Below, piece by piece: positions 61,174-64,000 of a stretch of 64,000 bases of DNA. Below the pieces are notes generated by a model. The model did no database searches, was not told where the DNA came from, and saw only the letters and a program-made list of their open reading frames with translations. The stretch is taken from assembly GCF_963678635.1 (NCBI RefSeq), contig NC_087062.1, positions 33,269,651 to 33,333,650 of the forward strand, in the 5' to 3' direction. This stretch comes from Symsagittifera roscoffensis (Eukaryota > Xenacoelomorpha > Acoela > Convolutidae). Every line of letters starts with the position of its first letter. Position 1 is the first letter of the stretch. A program made the position numbers and the translations under genes.

Positions 61174-61665
61174 TTACACTCTCGCCCTCTTTGTTGGCAC
61201 AGCTGCTCTCATTTGTGAACTAGACGAGGCAGCCTCGCGGTTCATCTCTTGATGCATTCTTCTCAGTACAGGCCTAGGTTTGGTCGGCAGAGGCATCTCA
61301 CCTGGTTGGTAGGTCCTGAAACTTCCCAACCCAGGCTCTTTCGCCAAGTCACTTCCTGAGAGATTCCCGTTTCTCCACCTCATTACCCTCATGTTTGGGC
61401 GGTCTAGTACTCCTCGTTCTCCATATGCGGCCATCAATAAGAACTCCGTGGGACGGTTTCCACGGTTATCATGCCCTAAGATGTTTATTAAGGCGACCAG
61501 CAACATGAGTACCTCTGGGTCTTCCAGAGCGAAGTCTCGATCCATCAGCCGACAATAGATCGCGTCTATCATTGCTCCTACATACGCCTCCGCTAGGTCC
61601 ATCAATTCATTCAAATCGAAGTTGTCCAATTCGTTAGATTCGGTTTTGATTATCACTTTGCTCAA
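61174..61665 (-). pseudogene. F3 long frame, N-terminal segment
   Basis: A 163-codon frame whose first codon here is TTG, probably a mutated ATG, followed by SKVIIKTESNELDNFDLNEL. The middle is helical and hydrophobic (LMLLVALINILGHDN). The end is Arg/Ser-rich (EAASSSSQMRAAVPTKRARV) and may be a nuclear-localisation-like tail. No known domain recognised. About 900 bases separate it from the end of the Pol frame, on the same strand. Confidence 0.55.
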
Positions 61666-61669
61666 TTGA

Positions 61670-62553
61670 AATCTGATGAATAATTAAATGATCAATCAGG
61701 ATCTAAAAAAGAGATCAGGAGTATCACATTTGTCAACATTACTCTAAGTTTGTGTTAAAATTGACTTAAAACAGTCAGACAAAAAGATTTTGATCTTAAA
61801 ATATATTAAAATCAGTCTATTGCTAGAAATCTTGGAACTTGACCTAAGAATGAACAGTCCCAACTTTGGATCTATTCCTAAGATCACTACTTAATCATTC
61901 ACGGTCGCTAATCCCTTCGTAATTAGGGTCTTATTAACATAACACACAACACACAACATATCATACACAGCACACTTAGCATGACACCTGCTGCATGCAA
62001 CCTAAACTCAGCCTATACTCAAATATTATTTCTTATGTAAGTATACTTGTATGTTAGTATCAGAAAAGATTACGTGTATCAGTGCATATATCCCCCATGG
62101 ATGCAGTCGTCCTCGGTTCGGGTCGCATACTGGAAGCGAGAGTTCTTTTACCTCCCTTTCCACAAGGAAGTCTCTCAGTCGCGTCAAGGACAAGACCAAG
62201 TTTTCCGGGTCACCAAGAAGCCTAAAGACTTTCGTGGTATCTGCGAAGCCGCCGGAGGCAAGGCTGCTACGCCTCCTATTCCTGACTTTTGCTTCCAGAG
62301 GAATTCTGGGTTTTTATATTCTCTTCTAAAATCTACTGCTAACGCTGTCCTAAAACTCATGTCCGCTGTGATCGCTATCGCACATGTTCTATTTGTAAGT
62401 ATGAAATCGCTATCTATCAATAGTATGCTACTTGAGCACTCATTTGGCAAGTTAAAATATGACTCAACTACTCTCCGTATGCCCGGTTTCTTAGGGTCCT
62501 GGCCTATTTCTGCTTCTAGATCACCTGTCTCTCTTGCTATTCTTAATTTTTTT
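61670..62553 (-). other. Spacer between Pol C-terminus and the long frame
   Basis: Mixed composition. The part 61700-62050 is AT-rich with CACACAACACACAACA runs and could be leader or promoter DNA. The part 62090-62250 could still be coding: a minus-strand frame reads DTTKVFRLLGDPENLVLSLTR. Plus-strand frames here are probably accidental. I could not identify LTR ends, a primer-binding site or a polypurine tract. Confidence 0.4.
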
Positions 62554-63350
62554 TTAGATTTTTTCAGTGTGGGTAAGTCCTACCCCCACTCCCCAGACAA
62601 AACTATCCATCGACGTCCCCGTCGATCGAATACCGGATAGTAAATCGAGGTTGGATGCAGGAATGAGTAATTGCCCTTCCTGGGAAGCCCAGGAAGGATC
62701 ATCCCTTTCGGTTTTTATGTATTGCGTGCTCTCACGGTCCACATCTTGAATCGTGACACTGATCTCCTTTGGGTCTGACGTCATTTTGTTCAGCCATTCC
62801 AAGACACGCAGATTCGTCAAGTCTTGTTCGTACGATTGCTGTTGCTCGTCGTTGAATTCTACCTCGTGTTTAGACCGGTCATCGATCCACTCCTCGTCGC
62901 GGTCGTCGACTATGTCTATTTTTTGTGACACTGATAGTTCTTCTAGACCCACCAATTCTTCCACTATCTTCTTCAGATCTATTCTATCCACTAGGAAGTC
63001 ATCACCGTAAGTGTTGTACTTCTTCATGTGTCTTGTCCTATCACTCTGTCGTGTCTGTATCGTAAACGGAAGGTCTGATTCAAAATTCTTGGGGACCTCC
63101 ATCTGTTCGGGTTCTTGCCAGTCCTCTTCTGCGTAAAGTAAGATTCCTTCATCTGCTTCAATCACCTCATTGGGATCCACGTCCAGTGGTGGATTTGATC
63201 CTTCCTCTACGATCTCATTCCCATCATTCTTTCCCCTGGTGCCCTTCCCAATGACCTGGCAGGCAGGGTCCATCATCAGATAATCCCCTTCAACCATGTC
63301 TGCAGGTATACACCAGTCTTCCGTAGATGAGTTGCGTGGCTTAAATTTTC
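62554..63350 (-). pseudogene. Ty3/gypsy Pol, acidic C-terminal extension
   Basis: An open frame of about 265 codons without stops follows the integrase after a one-base frame change near 63345. It starts KFKPRNSSTEDWCIPADM. It is rich in Asp and Glu (EADEGILLYAEEDWQEPEQ, DRDEEWIDDRSKHEVEFNDE) and ends VWGVGVGLTHTEK-I-stop. Long acidic Pol tails occur in some animal Ty3/gypsy elements. The absence of stops over this length, against six in the adjoining integrase, is striking. The upstream part of the same open frame (63486-63350) overlaps the integrase frame and is not real. Confidence 0.7.
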
Positions 63351-64000
63351 GTAGTGAGCGGTTCAGCTGGTACTCAGTCTGAAAAAACGTCCCTCCTGGT
63401 GCACTTCCGTGATCATGAAAGGTCCCTTCCACTTCTTTAGGAGCTTTTTTGTTTCTTTTGGTGGTATAACGTTTTGAAATACCCATACGTAGTCTCCTAC
63501 CGAGTAAGTTTTTGCACCAGCTGCTTTTTTATCGATTCTGTTCCTCTGCCTTGCCTGTGCTTGCTGAGTGTTCCGTCTGCAAAAATTGTTTAGTTATTGT
63601 TGAAATTTAACCGCATTCCTTACTTAGACATGTGGTGATGTTTTCTTTCCCTCATACTCTGGGTAAAAGAAAGTCAAGGGCAAAGACTTCTCGTGTCCGG
63701 TTAACATGATGTGTGGACTAACTTCGGTGGTGGAGTGTTGCGTGCTGTCGTAAGCTTCCATCGTCTGTGGAAGGTACCTGTCTCAATCGGTCATGTACCT
63801 GAAACAATATACCTTCAACATCGACACCAGCGTCCGATTTGGCCACTCCACTCAGCCATTCTTCTGAGGATGTTATGTCGTGGAATAAGCTTGGGCATAC
63901 TGAGAGCGTCTTATTAGCTCTTTGTTAAGTTCTCCTACAAAAGCTGTTCCATTGTCCCATTGAAACGTCATCGGACAACCATGTCTCGCTATCCACGTAT
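63345..64000 (-). pseudogene. Ty3/gypsy integrase, C-terminal half, with six stops
   Basis: The frame enters at the right edge with WIARHGCPMTFQWDNGTAFV. The Asp codon is 63956-63954, and the Glu of NG-stop-VEW is at 63848-63846. Exactly 35 residues lie between them, the D,D35E spacing. Then come PNRTLVSMLKVYC, LTGHEKSLPLTFFYPEYEG, RRNTQQAQARQRNR and VGDYVWVFQNVIPP with KKWKGPFMITEVHQEG, the usual post-integrase module. In-frame stops are at 63875, 63854, 63785, 63626, 63596 and 63365 (first base on the minus strand). The element's protease, RT and RNase H must lie beyond the window. Confidence 0.85.

Noticed and set aside
62047-62640. A 197-codon plus-strand open frame
   Set aside because: It overlaps the end of the acidic Pol tail and the spacer on the other strand, with no recognisable motif. 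More likely accidental.
63577-63632. An apparent small GTAAGG...TTTTTGCAG intron within the integrase
   Set aside because: The integrase frame reads straight through this stretch in phase (VRNAVKFQQ, LNNFCRRNTQQ), so it is coding with stops rather than an intron.

Overview
The window is eukaryotic, almost certainly an invertebrate animal. It is AT-rich and holds one small gene split by GT-AG introns, plus animal-type retroelements (CR1-like and RTE-like LINEs, a third reverse-transcriptase family, and the 3' part of a Ty3/gypsy element). I see no bacterial operons, rRNA genes or CRISPR arrays. The species cannot be named from the sequence alone.

Layout. (1) 1-8600: a four-exon minus-strand gene for a 143-residue protein that I do not recognise. 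Its 6.1 kb third intron holds a tRNA-like Pol III unit, a perfect hairpin and a decayed satellite array. (2) 8609-15917: a CR1-like LINE on the minus strand. Its ORF1 has an SGNH-hydrolase domain and its ORF2 has an endonuclease and RT. ORF2 is interrupted at 9086-11249 by a composite of an 'E-family' repeat and an RTE-like RT fragment. (3) 15918-18280: D1, a dead copy of another RT family. (4) 18762-31120: a second copy of the gene region, enlarged by a 4.38 kb tandem duplication and broken by a frameshift in exon 2. (5) 31121-35365: D2 and its tail. (6) 35366-36020: a third, partial gene copy (exons 1 and 2). (7) 36021-40150: D3 and its tail. (8) 40151-64000: three E-F modules. E is a non-coding repeat with a 1.46 kb inverted-repeat element. 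F is a GC-richer minus-strand block carrying a very long decayed reading frame. The third module (F3) is the most complete and lies directly downstream of a Ty3/gypsy integrase and Pol C-terminus that run off the right edge.

Interpretation. The blocks recur in the order gene - D - D tail - E - F, with deletions. The window therefore looks like a segmentally amplified locus rather than many independent insertions. D copies share the same inactivating lesions, and the CR1 insertion in the first copy is absent from the two paralogous sites. The most notable feature is the roughly 7 kb reading frame at 54670-61665. It follows a Ty3/gypsy pol and contains a coiled coil and an SGNH-esterase-like domain. 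A second SGNH domain lies in ORF1 of the unrelated CR1-like element. Almost all retroelement frames here are broken; the first gene copy is the best candidate for a functional host gene.
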